The notes: a model not told the origin generated them from the letters alone. Numbered from the stretch's first letter, positions 27,042 to 35,979 are shown. The stretch: 64,000 nucleotides of DNA from Halorussus halobius (GCF_004765805.1 NZ_SBIU01000003.1:496001-560000), one strand, 5' to 3'. Numbers and translations are program-made.

Positions 27042-27112
27042 TGCGCCGACCGGGATTTGAACCCGGGCCATGAGCTTGGAAGGCTCAGGTCCTGCCACTA
27101 GACCATCGGCGC
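27042..27112 (-). tRNA. tRNA-Gly (UCC)
   Basis: 71 bases. The acceptor stem is GCGCCGA/TCGGCGC with discriminator A. The anticodon loop CTTCCAA gives anticodon TCC. The T-loop is GGTTCAAATCC. CCA is not encoded. Confidence 0.95.
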
Positions 27113-27135
27113 GCACCATCGGATTCGCCACCCGG

Positions 27136-27143
27136 CATTAAGG
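27136..27143 (-). promoter_or_regulatory. TATA-like box of tRNA-Gly
   Basis: CCTTAATG on the minus strand, 24-31 bases before the tRNA 5' end at 27112. Confidence 0.45.
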
Positions 27144-27286
27144 GCCTTACTGTTTCGGCCGCGACCGACCGGACTCGGCGCGGTCGCGAGCAGCCCTCTC
27201 GAGCGGATTCGGTCTCGGACGGAGTCGACCAAACGCATGGCGTGGCGGTAAGGCGGTCCGAACAGTGGGGCTCGCGACTCGGAACG

Positions 27287-27658
27287 TCAGCGCTCCTCGC
27301 CCGGCACGGGCCGCAAGACGCCGTACCAGAACCGATAGAGGACCATCCCGACGAGCCCACCGGTGTCGAACCCGTACCGGAACGCCCCGTCGGACGGGAG
27401 CCGTCGCCGGACCAGCCCCGAACAGAGTCCGACCGCGAAGCCCCGATACCTGTCGGTCCGAATCCGAGCCACGTCGCGGTCGTGGGCGGCGTGGAAGCCG
27501 AACTGGTAGAGGATGCCGGCGACCAGCCCCGTCGGCGAGACCGCCGGCGGCCCGTCGTAGTCGTCGCGTCGGGTCAGGTGCTTCAGGACGTACGCCTGGA
27601 GGACCAGTCCGAGGGCGGAAACCAGAAACTCCACGACCGCGCGTCGCCGACGTGTCAT
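27287..27658 (-). CDS. Haloarchaeal protein of unknown function
   Basis: A 123-residue basic protein, unusual among the acidic neighbours. It has one or two weakly hydrophobic stretches (about 10-25 and 100-115) and several R-R pairs. ATG 27658 has an AT-rich box (CATAATTAG) about 25-30 bases upstream. I do not recognise it. Confidence 0.55.
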   Translation of the reverse strand: MTRRRRAVVEFLVSALGLVLQAYVLKHLTRRDDYDGPPAVSPTGLVAGILYQFGFHAAHDRDVARIRTDRYRGFAVGLCSGLVRRRLPSDGAFRYGFDTGGLVGMVLYRFWYGVLRPVPGEER

Positions 27659-27707
27659 ACGTCTTTCCAGAACGGTCGGCTAATTATGCGTTTCGGTCGC
27701 CCGCACC

Positions 27708-28376
27708 TCACTCCCCGCCGGCGGTCCCGCGAACCGTGGCGTAGCAGTTCCCGCTCGACACCTCGAACGAGACCGGTTCGAGCCCGCTGGCCTCGACCGC
27801 GGCCTCGAAGTCCCCGGGCGCGTAGACGTGGTAGTATCGCCCCACGGTCTCGCCGTCCGGCAAGGTCCAGTCGACCGTCGTGTCGAACGACGCCTCGCGG
27901 TCGAAGCGGTCGTGGGTCACGCTCCACGCGCTCAACAGCGCCCGGCCGTCCGGCGCGAGCACCCGCGCGAGTTCGTCGAGGCTGGCGCGCCGAGTCGCCT
28001 CGTCGGGCAGGTGGTGGAGCGCCGCCACGTAGGTCGCCAGCCCGACGCTCGAATCCCCGAGCGGGACGCGCGCGGCGTCGGCCTGCACGAGCGCGGCGTC
28101 GAACTCCCGGTCGGCGGCGCGGTCGCGTGCGGTCGCGAGCACCGCCCGGCTGACGTCGGCGGCCACCACGCGGTCGGCGCGGTCGGCGAGGAGTTCGGCG
28201 TGTCGACCGTTACCACAGCCCAGGTCGAGCGCGACCGGGACCCGCGACCGGCCGTCGAGGAACGCCTCGACCTCGGGCCAGGGGTACTCGCGAGTCTCGG
28301 CGAAGTGGTCGGCGATGCGGTCGTACGTGGCCCGGACGCCCCGCCGGTCGGCGGACCCGGCGTCGGTCTCGTCCAT
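27708..28376 (-). CDS. Class I SAM methyltransferase, Trm9/ALKBH8-like
   Basis: A 222-residue methyltransferase. The N-terminal Y-D-R-I-A-D-H-F (18-25) and T-R-E-Y-P-W-P (28-34), followed by the SAM loop D-L-G-C-G-N-G at 51-57, form the signature of Trm9/ALKBH8 enzymes. Those methylate the carboxymethyl group on wobble uridines of tRNA. Later motifs are V-V-A-A-D-V-S and A-A-L-H-H-L-P. Start ATG 28376 is preferred over the GC-rich upstream extension. Haloarchaea are not known to me to use the full eukaryotic mcm5U pathway, so the exact substrate is open; membership of the methyltransferase fold is secure. Confidence 0.85.
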   Translation of the reverse strand: MDETDAGSADRRGVRATYDRIADHFAETREYPWPEVEAFLDGRSRVPVALDLGCGNGRHAELLADRADRVVAADVSRAVLATARDRAADREFDAALVQADAARVPLGDSSVGLATYVAALHHLPDEATRRASLDELARVLAPDGRALLSAWSVTHDRFDREASFDTTVDWTLPDGETVGRYYHVYAPGDFEAAVEASGLEPVSFEVSSGNCYATVRGTAGGE

Positions 28377-28527
28377 GGGTCCGAGTGGACGGCGGGGCGA
28401 CAAAACGCCTCCGGGTCGCCGGCGTCGCGGTCGCGGCCTCCGCACGGACGGCGAATCCGGGCGCGCCGGCGGGGATGCGACGAACGTCTGACGCAACGTT
28501 TACTTGTTCGCGTGCGATGACGCGCAC

Positions 28528-29460
28528 ATGACCAGCCTCGCGGAGGCCTACGAGGAGAACGTCGGCGAGGTCGCCAACGTCCGACTGCTCTATCTCGGGG
28601 TGGGCCTGTTCGTCGTCGGGGCGCTGCTCGTCGTCGCCGCCATCCTGCTCGCGACGACGGGACTGCGCGAGTCGCTCGACCTCACGACGCTGGAGGCCCG
28701 CGAGGGCGCGGGCGTGCTGGCGGGGGTCGGCGTGCCCGCCGTCTTCGTCGGCATCTTCAGCGTCCTCCCGGCCAGCGAGCGGGTCCGGGCCGCGGCGGCC
28801 ATCGGCGCGGGCGTCTCCGTACTGGGCGTCGCGCTGTTCGTCCACGCCTACCCCGAACACTGGGCCGGGTTCGGCCAACAGCTCACGGCCCCGGTCGTCG
28901 CGGTCTACTTCGTCGGCGTGCTCGTCACCTTCGCCTGCCTGTTCGTCGCGGTGGTGAACTTCAAGACGCGCAACGACCCCGGCGGCACGGTCACGCTCGA
29001 ACTCACCCGCGAGGGGACGGTCGAGACCGTCGAGGTCGACCGGGAGAACCTCGCGGAGGCCGACGACCTCTCGGAGCTGGGCGCGCTCGAATCCACCGAC
29101 GGCGGCACCGACGCGCCCACGACCGGGCTCGGCGGCGTGGCGTTCGTCGGCAACACGCCCGACGGCGAGACGCCGACCCAGACCAACCAGTCGGGCGGAG
29201 GCCCGGGCGCTCGCGCCGCCACCGGGAGCCCGCGACCAACCAGCGACGGCGGCACCGCCACCGACGACATCCGGTCGCCGCTGGACGACGCGCCCGACGC
29301 CGGACCGGCTCCCAGCCACGCCACCGACGCCTACTGTGGCAACTGCCGGCACTTCCAGTACGTCCGGACCGAGGAGGGCATGGAGCCCCACTGCGGGTTC
29401 TACGGCCGGACGATGGACGACATGGACGCCTGCGAGGAGTGGGAGCCCAACAGCAACTAA
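28528..29460 (+). CDS. Haloarchaeal membrane protein with C-terminal zinc-knuckle (DUF7139-like)
   Basis: A 310-residue protein. Four membrane helices (about 25-52, 68-85, 90-108, 122-148) are followed by a long polar linker rich in Gly, Thr and Pro (about 160-270). The C-terminal motif is Y-C-G-N-C-R-H-F with a later H-C-G-F-Y and C-E-E-W. These four Cys would form a small zinc site in the cytoplasm. The N-terminal M-T-S-L-A-E-A-Y-E-E-N-V-G-E-V recalls DUF7139 proteins. A TTTACTT box sits about 24-30 bases before ATG 28528. Function unknown; perhaps a membrane-tethered adaptor. Confidence 0.75.
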   Translation: MTSLAEAYEENVGEVANVRLLYLGVGLFVVGALLVVAAILLATTGLRESLDLTTLEAREGAGVLAGVGVPAVFVGIFSVLPASERVRAAAAIGAGVSVLGVALFVHAYPEHWAGFGQQLTAPVVAVYFVGVLVTFACLFVAVVNFKTRNDPGGTVTLELTREGTVETVEVDRENLAEADDLSELGALESTDGGTDAPTTGLGGVAFVGNTPDGETPTQTNQSGGGPGARAATGSPRPTSDGGTATDDIRSPLDDAPDAGPAPSHATDAYCGNCRHFQYVRTEEGMEPHCGFYGRTMDDMDACEEWEPNSN

Positions 29461-29575
29461 GCGGTTCCGGAGCTACCCGAACGCGTGTGCAGATACGTGA
29501 CTGGAGCCGGGTCCGTGCCCTCGGCGCGCGTATCTGGACGCCGCCTCGTTCGACGGGGTCACGTCCCACCAGCCC

Positions 29576-31315
29576 TCAGTCGAGGAACGCCCGGACGCCC
29601 GCCGCGTCCCGGGCGTTCAGCACGTCGTCGGTCTCGGCCCACCCGCGCCGGGCGGTGTGGACGCCGTACCGGACGTTTCCGTACTCGGGCGGGGCGTGAG
29701 CGTCGGTGTCGATTGCGACGGTCGCGCCCGCCTCGACGGCCTGCTTGACCGCGCTACCCCAGAGGTCGAGCCGGTGGGGGTTGCTGTTGACTTCGAGCGC
29801 GGTGCCGTGGTCGGCGGCCGCGCGAGCCACCGCCTCGACGTCGAGTTCGAGACCGGCGCGCTGGTTGATGAGCCGCCCGCTCGGGTGGCCCAGCACGTCC
29901 ACCTCGGGGTGTTCGACCGCCGCGACCAGCCGGTCGGTTCCGTCGCCGTCCAGCCCGCTGTGGGGCGAGGCGACCACGCAGTCGAGGTCCGCCAGCAGGT
30001 CGTCGCCGACGCTGACGGTCCCGTCGGCGGCGACGTTGGCCTCCACGCCCGCGAACACCTCGATATCGGCGTCGTCGGCCACCGCGCGAATCTCGGTCAG
30101 TTGCTCGCGCAACGCCTCGTCGTCGAGTCCCACGCCGCCGACCATCCCCGGTCCGGTGGCGTGGTCGGCGATGCAGACGAACTCGTGGCCGAACTCGGCG
30201 GCCGCCGCGACCATCTCCTCGACCGAGAGCGTGCCGTCCGACCAGTCGGTGTGGACGTGGAGGTCGCCCCGAACCTCGCCCGGCGCGAGCAGGTCGGGGA
30301 GGTCGCCCGACGCCGCGGCGTCTATCTCGCCCCGGTCCTCGCGCAACTCCGGTGGAATCGGCGGCAGGTCGAGCGCCTCGTACATCCCGTCCTCGGTCTC
30401 GCCAGCGACGCGCTCGCCGACTCGCTGGCCGGAATCGAGGTCCTCAAGCTCGGAGACGTCGAAGATGCCGTACTCGTTGACCTTGTAGCCGCGCTCGATG
30501 GCGTAGTTCCGGAACCGGATGTTGTGGGCCTTGCTCCCCGAGAAGTACTGGAGCGCCGACCCGAACTCCTGGGGCGCGACCACGCGGAGGTCGACGCGCT
30601 GGCCGTTCGAGCGCACGCTGGCCTTGTCCGACCCGGCCTCGATGACCTCGTCGGCCTCGGCCCAGTCGGTGAATGCGTCGACGACGGCCTCGCGGTCGTC
30701 GCTCCCGACCAGCACGTCCACGTCGCCGATGGTGGGCTTCCAGCGGCGGAGCGACCCCGCGAGTTCACACCGACCCGCCTCGGGGATGGCCTCGAAGAAC
30801 GCGAGCGCGGCCTCGCCGACCGGCCGTGCGTCCCCGAGCAACTGGCGGCCCTGCGACTGGCGGGCGAACTCGACGCCGTCGAGGATGTTCCGCTCGGTCT
30901 TCTCGCCGAACCCCGAGACCGCCCGAATCTCGCCCTCGCGGGCGGCGCGTTCGAGGTCGTCGAGGTCCCGCACGTCGAGCGCCCGGTAGAGGTCGCCCAC
31001 GGTCTTGGGACCGACGCCCTCGACGCTCGTGAGTTCGGCCATCTCGACCGGGAACTCCTCGCGCGAGTCCTCCAGTTGCTCGAAGGTCCCGGTCTCGACG
31101 GCCTCGACGACCTTCTTCGAGATGGACTCGCCCACGTCGTCCAGTCGCTGGACGCCCTCCGGCCCCTCGGCGGCGAGGTCGGCGACGTCCTCGGGGGCGT
31201 CCCGGATGCTCTCGGCCGCCCGGCGGTAGGTCCGGTGCTTGTAGTCGACGCCCTGGGCTTCGAGGCGGTCGGCGTACGCTTCGAGCAGACTCGCGATTTC
31301 GGCGTTTCGTCTCAT
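29576..31315 (-). CDS. polX: DNA polymerase X family protein with PHP domain (PolX)
   Basis: A 579-residue repair protein. Residues 1-150 hold the helix-hairpin-helix lyase-like region (Y-K-H-R-T-Y-R-R-A-A-E, S-V-E-G-V-G-P-K-T). About 165-320 is the nucleotidyltransferase core, with the catalytic-type G-S-L-R-R-x3-T-I-G-D-V-D-V-L. About 350-579 is the PHP exonuclease domain with H-V-H-T-D-W-S-D-G, I-A-D-H-A, G-V-E-A-N, A-S-P-H-S-G and D-T-D-A-H. Expected roles are gap filling and 3'-5' trimming in base excision repair. It lies 15 bases upstream of nothing co-directional except the DUF5788 gene, whose stop is at 31331. Length matches archaeal and bacterial PolX. Confidence 0.95.
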   Translation of the reverse strand: MRRNAEIASLLEAYADRLEAQGVDYKHRTYRRAAESIRDAPEDVADLAAEGPEGVQRLDDVGESISKKVVEAVETGTFEQLEDSREEFPVEMAELTSVEGVGPKTVGDLYRALDVRDLDDLERAAREGEIRAVSGFGEKTERNILDGVEFARQSQGRQLLGDARPVGEAALAFFEAIPEAGRCELAGSLRRWKPTIGDVDVLVGSDDREAVVDAFTDWAEADEVIEAGSDKASVRSNGQRVDLRVVAPQEFGSALQYFSGSKAHNIRFRNYAIERGYKVNEYGIFDVSELEDLDSGQRVGERVAGETEDGMYEALDLPPIPPELREDRGEIDAAASGDLPDLLAPGEVRGDLHVHTDWSDGTLSVEEMVAAAAEFGHEFVCIADHATGPGMVGGVGLDDEALREQLTEIRAVADDADIEVFAGVEANVAADGTVSVGDDLLADLDCVVASPHSGLDGDGTDRLVAAVEHPEVDVLGHPSGRLINQRAGLELDVEAVARAAADHGTALEVNSNPHRLDLWGSAVKQAVEAGATVAIDTDAHAPPEYGNVRYGVHTARRGWAETDDVLNARDAAGVRAFLD

Positions 31316-31330
31316 GGATTCGAATCTCCG

Positions 31331-31768
31331 TCAGCGTCGCCCGCGCTTGCTCGCGTCCTCGTGGCCGAGCGCCTGCTTGAGGAACGACAGCCAGCGCTTG
31401 CGGTCGGCGGCCGCCTTCGCCTCGGCCTCGCGTTCGACGTCGGTCGGCCCCAGGCTTTCGAGCGCGTTGAGCGCCCGGTCGATGCCCACGATGGCCGCCG
31501 CGACCTCCTCGCCCTCCTCGAACGATATCTCGCCGTCTTCGAGGCGCTGCTTGCGCTGGAGGCGCTCGCGCCGGAGGTTCTTCTTCGCGCGGTCGACCCG
31601 CTCGCGCTCGCCCGCCGGCACGGTGTCGCGGCGCTTTATCTCGAAGACGAACTCCCGGAGGTCGAGTCGCTCGCCCTGCACGTCGATGGTCTCCGGAATC
31701 GCCGCGCCGACCGTCGCGCCCTCGCGCTCGACGCGTTCGAGCAGTTGCTTGCGCTCGTACTCCTTCAC
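31331..31768 (-). CDS. DUF5788 family protein
   Basis: A 145-residue, highly charged, helical protein (M-K-E-Y-E-R-K-Q-L-L-E-R-V-E-R-E-G-A-T-V-G at the start; K-K-N-L-R-R-E-R-L-Q-R-K-Q-R in the middle). The pattern corresponds to haloarchaeal DUF5788. I choose GTG 31768 because a TTTTTGT box lies 26-32 bases upstream; the longer frame to 31939 crosses the divergent promoter region. It ends 15 bases before the PolX start, so the two are probably co-transcribed. Confidence 0.8.
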   Translation of the reverse strand: MKEYERKQLLERVEREGATVGAAIPETIDVQGERLDLREFVFEIKRRDTVPAGERERVDRAKKNLRRERLQRKQRLEDGEISFEEGEEVAAAIVGIDRALNALESLGPTDVEREAEAKAAADRKRWLSFLKQALGHEDASKRGRR

Positions 31769-31937
31769 GTCCCATTCTCGGGACGCCAGCGACAAAAACT
31801 CGCCGGGAGGTCGAGAAGCGCGCGACCTGCGTCGCCGACGGCGGCGAATCGGGGCGGGACATGCGCCCGGGAAATACTCGCCCGGCGGCGGTATGACTCC
31901 GTGAAAAGCATAGGTGCGTGGGGCGGGTACGAGGTGC

Positions 31938-32627
31938 ATGAAAAAGCCCGGAGAGGTGTTCGCCGACGCCAGCGTCTACGACCCCGGCATCGAGGCCATC
32001 GTCCCGCGATACGACGAACTCCACGACGCGCTGCTCAACGCCCCGCCTCACGACCGCGACCGGTCGATTCGCGTCCTCGAACTCGGCGCGGGCACGGGCG
32101 AACTCACCGCCAAGCTGTTGACCCGGTTTCCCGAGAGTACGGTGGTGGCTGTCGACCACAGCGAGCAGATGCTCGCGGAGGCCGAGCGCAAGCTGGCGAC
32201 GTTCGGCGACCGCGCACAACTCGCACGGGGAGCCTTCCCCGACGATTACCCCGACGCGTCGGGCGAATACGACCTCGTGGTGTCGTCGCTAGCGATACAC
32301 CACCTCGACGAGGCCGACAAGCGCGCGCTGTTCGACGCGGTTCTGGCGTCGCTCGCGCCCGGCGGCTGGTTCCTCAACGCCGACGTGGTTCGGTTCGACG
32401 CGCCCCACCTCGAATCGCTGGCCGAGGACATGATAGAAAACTGGGTGCGCGCGAAAGGGTGGGAGGAACGGGACTTCATGGACGAGTGGGAGGCCAGCGA
32501 CGACTACGACGACCCCTCGACGCTGACCGACCAACTGGTGTGGCTCCGCGAGTCGGGGTTCGAGGCGGTCACGTCGATTTGGCAGTACTACAATTTCGCG
32601 GTGTACGGCGGTGCGAAGCCGGCGTGA
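31938..32627 (+). CDS. Class I SAM-dependent methyltransferase
   Basis: A 229-residue cytoplasmic methyltransferase of Methyltransf_12/25 type. Motifs: V-L-E-L-G-A-G-T-G-E-L-T (SAM loop, about 54-65), V-V-A-V-D-H-S-E-Q-M-L, and L-V-V-S-S-L-A-I-H-H-L. The substrate is unknown. Start ATG 31938 is chosen over the in-frame GTG at 31914. It is divergent from DUF5788/PolX with about 170 bases between. Confidence 0.85.
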   Translation: MKKPGEVFADASVYDPGIEAIVPRYDELHDALLNAPPHDRDRSIRVLELGAGTGELTAKLLTRFPESTVVAVDHSEQMLAEAERKLATFGDRAQLARGAFPDDYPDASGEYDLVVSSLAIHHLDEADKRALFDAVLASLAPGGWFLNADVVRFDAPHLESLAEDMIENWVRAKGWEERDFMDEWEASDDYDDPSTLTDQLVWLRESGFEAVTSIWQYYNFAVYGGAKPA

Positions 32628-32720
32628 ATCGGCGTCGGGAACCGCCATTCGGCGAACCGTGGCGCGCCGAGCCTCCCAAGACCCAAATCCCTTTCAAGAC
32701 CCGACCCAAACACCAATCCA

Positions 32721-33638
32721 ATGGCGCAGTGCGACGCGTGTGGCGAAGACGAGAACATGCCGTACAAGTGTCGACGCTGCGGCGGCACCTTCTGCTCGGC
32801 CCACCGGCTTCCCGAGAGCCACGACTGTCCCGGCCTGAACGAGTGGAACGACCCCGACGGGGTGTTCGACAGCGGGTTCGACGACGGCGTGAACGACCGG
32901 GGCGGGTCGGGCGGCGTCGCCGACCGCCTCGGAATCGACACCGGACCGGGCGGCCCGCTGGGCTACTTCCGGAACAACATGGCGTTCGTGTTCCTCGGGC
33001 TGATGTGGGTCACGTTCGGCCTGCAACTGGTGATATCGGAAGTCCTCGGCCTCCGACTGCTCTCGGAGACGCTGTTCGTCCTGCGGTCGGACCACCTCGC
33101 GCGGGTCTGGACGTGGTTCACCTCCATCTTCGCCCACAATGGATTCGGCCACATCTTCGTCAACTCCATCGTGCTGTACTTCTTCGGGCCGGTGGTCGAG
33201 CGCCGCATCGGGACCAAGCGGTTCACGATGCTGTTCCTCGCGGCCGGCGCGGTCGCCGGCCTCGCGCAGGTCGGCGTGTACGCCCTGCTGAACCCGGTCG
33301 CGCCGCCGACGGGCGTCATCGGCGCGAGCGGGGCGGTCGCTGCGGTCCTCGGACTGCTGACCGTGCTGAACCCCAACCTGACCATCTACCTCTACTTCAT
33401 CCTCCCGATGCCGCTGTGGGTGGCGACCGGGCTGTTCGTCGCCTACTCGGTGTTCGTGAGCGCGGCGGGCGGCATCGGCGCGGGCGGGGTCGCACAGCTC
33501 GCCCACCTCATGGGGGTCGCCATCGGCCTCGCGTACGGCGCGAAGCTCAAGCGGGAGGGCGAGCGCGCCCCACAGGAGTTGCAACTCGGCGGCGGGCGCG
33601 GACCGGGCGGGCCGGGCGGGCCGGGCGGACGATTCTAA
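32721..33638 (+). CDS. Rhomboid family serine protease with N-terminal AN1-type zinc finger
   Basis: A 305-residue intramembrane protease. Residues 4-36 form an AN1-like zinc finger (Cys4, Cys7, Cys17, Cys20, Cys25, His28, His34, Cys36). A Gly/Asp-rich linker and six membrane helices from about residue 85 follow. Catalytic Ser203 lies in G-A-S-G-A and His262 in Q-L-A-H-L-M-G; His144 and Asn148 in G-F-G-H-I-F-V-N are the oxyanion residues. The C-terminal tail is Gly/Pro-rich. AN1-rhomboid fusions occur in haloarchaea. The finger faces the cytoplasm and may select substrates. It is followed 24 bases later by endonuclease V. Confidence 0.92.
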   Translation: MAQCDACGEDENMPYKCRRCGGTFCSAHRLPESHDCPGLNEWNDPDGVFDSGFDDGVNDRGGSGGVADRLGIDTGPGGPLGYFRNNMAFVFLGLMWVTFGLQLVISEVLGLRLLSETLFVLRSDHLARVWTWFTSIFAHNGFGHIFVNSIVLYFFGPVVERRIGTKRFTMLFLAAGAVAGLAQVGVYALLNPVAPPTGVIGASGAVAAVLGLLTVLNPNLTIYLYFILPMPLWVATGLFVAYSVFVSAAGGIGAGGVAQLAHLMGVAIGLAYGAKLKREGERAPQELQLGGGRGPGGPGGPGGRF

Positions 33639-33662
33639 CCCCCCGAGCGCCAAGGTCCCGCC

Positions 33663-34490
33663 ATGACGCCAGTCCACCCCGAGTTCGTCCCCGACGCGTC
33701 GCTCGCCCGCGAGGAGATGGAACGCCTCCAGCGCGAGGTGGCCGAACGGGCGACGTTCGCCGACGACTTCGCGTTCGACCCCGGCGCGGTCGGGGGCGCT
33801 CGGTCCGACCCCGACCAGTCGACGCTCGGCGATTCCGCGCCGAACGGGGTCGCCCCCGAGTCGTCGGAGCCGCCGGTCGTCGCCGGCGTCGACCAAGCGT
33901 TCAGTTCCGACGGCGAGCGGGCCGTCAGCGCAGTCGTCGCGACCCGCGGCGGCGAGGTAATCGAGCGGACCCACGCGGTCGAGCCGGCCGACGTGCCGTA
34001 CATCCCCGGGCTGCTGTCGTTCCGCGAGGGCGGGGCCATCCTCTCGGCGCTCGCGGACCTGTCGGTCGACCCCGACCTCGCGGTCCTCGACGGCAGCGGT
34101 CGCATCCACTTCCGGCAGGCGGGCATCGCGACCCACGTCGGCGTCACCCTCGACGTGCCCGCAGTCGGGGTCGCCAAGAGCCTGCTCTGTGGTCGGCCCC
34201 GCGAGTCGCTCGACGCCCACTTGCCGGCCGGCGCGCGCGTCGCCGTCGAGGCCGACGGGAGCGTCGACGCGCCGGACGGGACGGTCCTCGGCCACGCCTA
34301 CCAGTCGCGCCAGTACGACAATCCCGAGACGCGACACGTGAATCCGCTGTACGTCAGTCCCGGCCACCGGGTGAGCGCCGAGACCGCGACCGACCTCGTC
34401 GCGGCTCTCTGTGCGGGCTACAAGCTCCCGGAGCCGACCCGGCTGGCCGACAGGTACGCCGACGATCGCAAGCGCGAACTCGCCGACTGA
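33663..34490 (+). CDS. nfi: Endonuclease V (deoxyinosine 3' endonuclease)
   Basis: A 275-residue DNA repair nuclease that cleaves near deoxyinosine in DNA (some homologues also act on RNA). Family motifs: V-A-G-V-D-Q-A-F with metal ligand Asp77; the wedge Y-I-P-G at 113-116; L-S-F-R-E-G with Glu122; L-D-G-S-G-R-I-H with Asp143; and A-G-I-A-T-H-V-G-V. About 30 extra acidic residues (around 42-70) precede the first motif compared with bacterial Nfi. It is the downstream partner of the rhomboid gene on the same strand. Confidence 0.93.
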   Translation: MTPVHPEFVPDASLAREEMERLQREVAERATFADDFAFDPGAVGGARSDPDQSTLGDSAPNGVAPESSEPPVVAGVDQAFSSDGERAVSAVVATRGGEVIERTHAVEPADVPYIPGLLSFREGGAILSALADLSVDPDLAVLDGSGRIHFRQAGIATHVGVTLDVPAVGVAKSLLCGRPRESLDAHLPAGARVAVEADGSVDAPDGTVLGHAYQSRQYDNPETRHVNPLYVSPGHRVSAETATDLVAALCAGYKLPEPTRLADRYADDRKRELAD

Positions 34491-34588
34491 GCCGGTGGAC
34501 TGCCCGGCCGGGCCACACCGCGTGGGTCGAGGCGGAGGGAAAGGCTTGAGTCCTCCCCGTGGAACGACTCGGACGTGACGAGATTCGC

Positions 34589-35071
34589 ATGAACAAACAG
34601 GGACACGTCCTGAACGCGGTTCTGTTGAGCATCGGACTCGGATACGTCTTCTATCCGGCGGGCGACGTGCCGACGTTCCGGGCCATCGCCGAGATGTCGG
34701 TGCCCATCGTGCTGGGCGCGCTGTTGCCCGACGTCGACACCGCCTTCGGGAAGCACCGCAAGACGCTCCACAACCTGCCCTTGCTCGCGGTCGTCTACGC
34801 CTATCCCGTCTACTTCGGCAACCTCCACTACGTCTGGATGGGCGTGGCGACCCACTACGTCCTCGACCTGCTCGGGAGCAAGCGTGGCATCGCGCTGTTT
34901 TACCCCTACTCGAAGGAGTACAACCTCCCCGTGGGCGTCGCGGTGTCGAGCAAGTGGGCCACGGGCATCACGGTCGCCGTGACGGCGGTCGAACTCGCGC
35001 TGGTCGCCGTGGTCGTCCACTTCGAGTTGCCCGTGCAGGACCTCACCGGCACGGTCCCGGGGATACTGTAA
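34589..35071 (+). CDS. YdjM/DUF457-type membrane-bound metal-dependent hydrolase-like protein
   Basis: A 160-residue membrane protein. It begins M-N-K-Q-G-H-V-L-N-A, then L-G-A-L-L-P-D-V-D-T with H-R-K-T-L-H-N-L, and then T-H-Y-V-L-D-L-L-G. These His/Asp motifs are typical of the LexA-regulated YdjM/DUF457 family, whose activity is not established. About four membrane segments. Convergent with the PHP gene. Confidence 0.8.
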   Translation: MNKQGHVLNAVLLSIGLGYVFYPAGDVPTFRAIAEMSVPIVLGALLPDVDTAFGKHRKTLHNLPLLAVVYAYPVYFGNLHYVWMGVATHYVLDLLGSKRGIALFYPYSKEYNLPVGVAVSSKWATGITVAVTAVELALVAVVVHFELPVQDLTGTVPGIL

Positions 35072-35078
35072 TCGGGCG

Positions 35079-35837
35079 TCAGTACACGCCCTCGAACCGG
35101 TCGTCGTAGGCCACGTGGTCGGGGTGGGTCGGCTCCGTCCCCGAGAGGAGGACGCGGTCGAGCTTCTCGTAGGAGTTCTCCCAGCCGAGGTGGGCGAACT
35201 CCGCCGCGCAGCGCAGCCGGTGGGTCCATCCCGAACGGTGGACGACCCGGCGGTCGACGCCGCGCGTGAGTGCCGCCACCAGGTCCGCCCGCGAGTCCAA
35301 CGACGTCGCGAACTCGGTCCACGCCTCGCCGACGGTCCGTCGCCGGTGGGCGTACGACGAGGTGAACGCCGGCAGGTCGAGGTCGGCGGCGACCGCGCTC
35401 GCCCGGCGGTCGTGGTGGGGCCAGTGCTTGGGGTTGTACGTCTCGACCGCGTCGACGGTGTCGCGGTAGGTCGCCACGTCGTCGGCGTCGAGGGACACCG
35501 TGAGAAACTCCGGATGGGGAACGAGGACCGCCGCGTTCTGGCGGTCGAACTCGGCCATCGCGGCCTCCAGCGGCACGAAGTCGGGGACGGGGTCGTCGAG
35601 TCCGACCGCGAGGACGTGCTTGCGATTCCGCCAGCTTCCGGTGAACACCTCGCGGCCGGGCACCACGAGCAGGTCGTCGTCCGAGAACCGGTCGGCCCGC
35701 TCGCGCACGTCCGGCAGGCGGGTGAAGTGGGGCGCGTACACCAGCGCGTCGAGCCCCCGGGCCTTGGCGCGCTCGACCACGCGTTCGTCGAGCACCTTGA
35801 CGTGCATGTCCACCCGGAACGACTCGCCACCTGTCAC
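35079..35837 (-). CDS. PHP-domain phosphoesterase-like protein
   Basis: A 252-residue cytoplasmic protein of the PHP superfamily with a PHP-associated C-terminal part. Seen: V-D-M-H-V-K-V (PHP motif 1, modified from H-x-H), Y-A-P-H-F-T, P-G-R-E-V-F, V-P-H-P-E and T-S-S-Y-A-H. The first motif has one His instead of the H-V-H pair seen in PolX here, so metal binding may differ. The start is GTG 35837. No operon partner. Confidence 0.78.
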   Translation of the reverse strand: MTGGESFRVDMHVKVLDERVVERAKARGLDALVYAPHFTRLPDVRERADRFSDDDLLVVPGREVFTGSWRNRKHVLAVGLDDPVPDFVPLEAAMAEFDRQNAAVLVPHPEFLTVSLDADDVATYRDTVDAVETYNPKHWPHHDRRASAVAADLDLPAFTSSYAHRRRTVGEAWTEFATSLDSRADLVAALTRGVDRRVVHRSGWTHRLRCAAEFAHLGWENSYEKLDRVLLSGTEPTHPDHVAYDDRFEGVY

Positions 35838-35979
35838 GTCCGAGAGTTACCCCACTCGCCAGATAACGATTCTGATTCCGGAAGTTCGCCCGCCGAGTCG
35901 GCCGCCCCTCGGCCACTTCCGGGCGCGCGGCGACGGCTCGACCCGCGGCCTTTTGCCGACGCCGGGACTACCCTCGCGC

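Noticed and set aside
29657-34549. A 1630-codon open frame on the + strand
   Set aside because: It is antisense to PolX and DUF5788 and then out of frame with several genes. Its translation is Arg/Val/Glu-rich without motifs, an artefact of GC-rich codon use.
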